Assembly (NCBI GenBank): GCA_017694495.1
Contig: JADIMU010000055.1
Span: 1 to 32,240 of the forward strand
Origin: Candidatus Aphodenecus pullistercoris
GTDB lineage: Bacteria; Spirochaetota; Spirochaetia; Sphaerochaetales; Sphaerochaetaceae
Direction of reading: 5' to 3'
DNA: 32,240 bases
The stretch's first letter is position 1. Each line of letters begins with the position of its first letter. Position numbers and translations under genes: made by a program. The notes under the pieces were generated by a model. The model searched no databases. It had not been told where the DNA came from and worked only from the letters and a program-made list of their open reading frames with translations. Below are positions 31,907 through 32,240 of this stretch, piece after piece.

Positions 31907-32240
31907 TCACTTGTCCTTCTTGGCCGCAAGCTCTTCGACCACTTCCCTGGCGAGACTTGTGCCTTCTGCGACCATGTCCAGTGGAAGCCCCATCGAAATG
32001 AGTCTCTCCGCAATCATGCGGGCTTTCTTGTCGGCAGTCTCCCTCTTCATCTCTTCAAGTTCCCTGCACATCCTCTTTCTTCCCTCCTTCGTCGTCTTGT
32101 AGTGGCGCACCTGCCTCCTGAGCTCATCATAATACATGTCCTCGGCCCTCGTCTGCACAAGGTCGTGCGCCAGACGGCCAAGGGCGCTGTCGTCCGCCGC
32201 ACCCACGTTCATGAAGGCAGTGTGGCTCCCGTCGTCGTAG
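31907..32240 (-). CDS. Rpn-family recombination-promoting nuclease/putative transposase, C-terminal part only
   Basis: The minus strand is open from the window edge to TGA at 31907, giving about 110 residues. It begins YDDGSHTAFMNVGAADDSALG, continues with LAHDLVQTRAEDMYYDELRRQVRHYK and ends in a lysine-rich helical tail. These are the well-conserved C-terminal signatures of Rpn (PD-(D/E)XK nuclease family transposase) proteins, which are multi-copy in spirochaete genomes. The nuclease core lies beyond the window, so activity cannot be judged. The in-frame ATG at 32212 is not the start because the family pattern begins upstream of it. Rpn proteins are DNA endonucleases linked to recA-independent recombination and, in some cases, phage defence. 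It converges on the helicase-nuclease gene. Confidence 0.85.
   Translation of the reverse strand, partial: YDDGSHTAFMNVGAADDSALGRLAHDLVQTRAEDMYYDELRRQVRHYKTTKEGRKRMCRELEEMKRETADKKARMIAERLISMGLPLDMVAEGTSLAREVVEELAAKKDK

Overview
The window looks like a spirochaete chromosome, most likely Sphaerochaetaceae or a close relative. This is inferred from the mature N-termini of both solute-binding proteins (LYAGGSAES and LFAGGSSES), the LplB/YtcP-type importers with YesM/YesN-type regulators, the Wzi-like outer-membrane barrels and an Rpn-family protein at the right edge. No rRNA, tRNA, CRISPR array, phage gene or insertion sequence was recognised. Almost all of the window is coding, and no gene-free stretch exceeds 300 bases.

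Left edge (1-1736, minus strand): a CPA2-type cation:proton antiporter is followed, 2 bases downstream, by a truncated TetR-family regulator. A perfect 7+7 palindrome upstream of the antiporter looks like the TetR operator.

Centre (1971-22697): two carbohydrate-use clusters face each other. Cluster 1 (plus, 1971-10811) encodes two ABC permeases, a solute-binding protein, a GH43-like enzyme, a sulfatase, a GH5-like (clan A) enzyme and a GH2 enzyme. Cluster 2 (minus, 22697-10815) encodes a sensor kinase, an AraC-type response regulator, a solute-binding protein, two permeases, a sulfatase, a GH2 enzyme and a membrane-bound AraC-type regulator. The clusters share five gene types, and the GH2 proteins are close paralogues. 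None of the enzymes has a visible signal peptide, but both binding proteins do. The simplest reading is that sulfated oligosaccharides are imported intact, then desulfated and hydrolysed in the cytoplasm. No ABC ATPase and no formylglycine-generating enzyme is present, so both must be supplied from elsewhere.

Right part (22962-29057, minus): a small SAM-dependent methyltransferase, a secreted ankyrin-like protein made of 60-residue (180-bp) tandem units, and two tandem Wzi-like outer-membrane barrel genes. The second barrel gene is broken by a one-base frameshift.

Right edge: a plus-strand superfamily-1 (Upf1-like) helicase with a C-terminal PD-(D/E)XK-like nuclease domain (29149-31896) converges on the C-terminal part of an Rpn-family protein that runs off the window. 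The helicase-nuclease is the best candidate for a defence or nucleic-acid-processing function.

Regulatory DNA of note: tandem direct repeats upstream of the sensor kinase; a long inverted repeat between the response regulator and SBP2; hairpins just after both binding-protein genes; and two promoters whose -10 boxes lie only 6 bases from the ATG, suggesting leaderless mRNAs.
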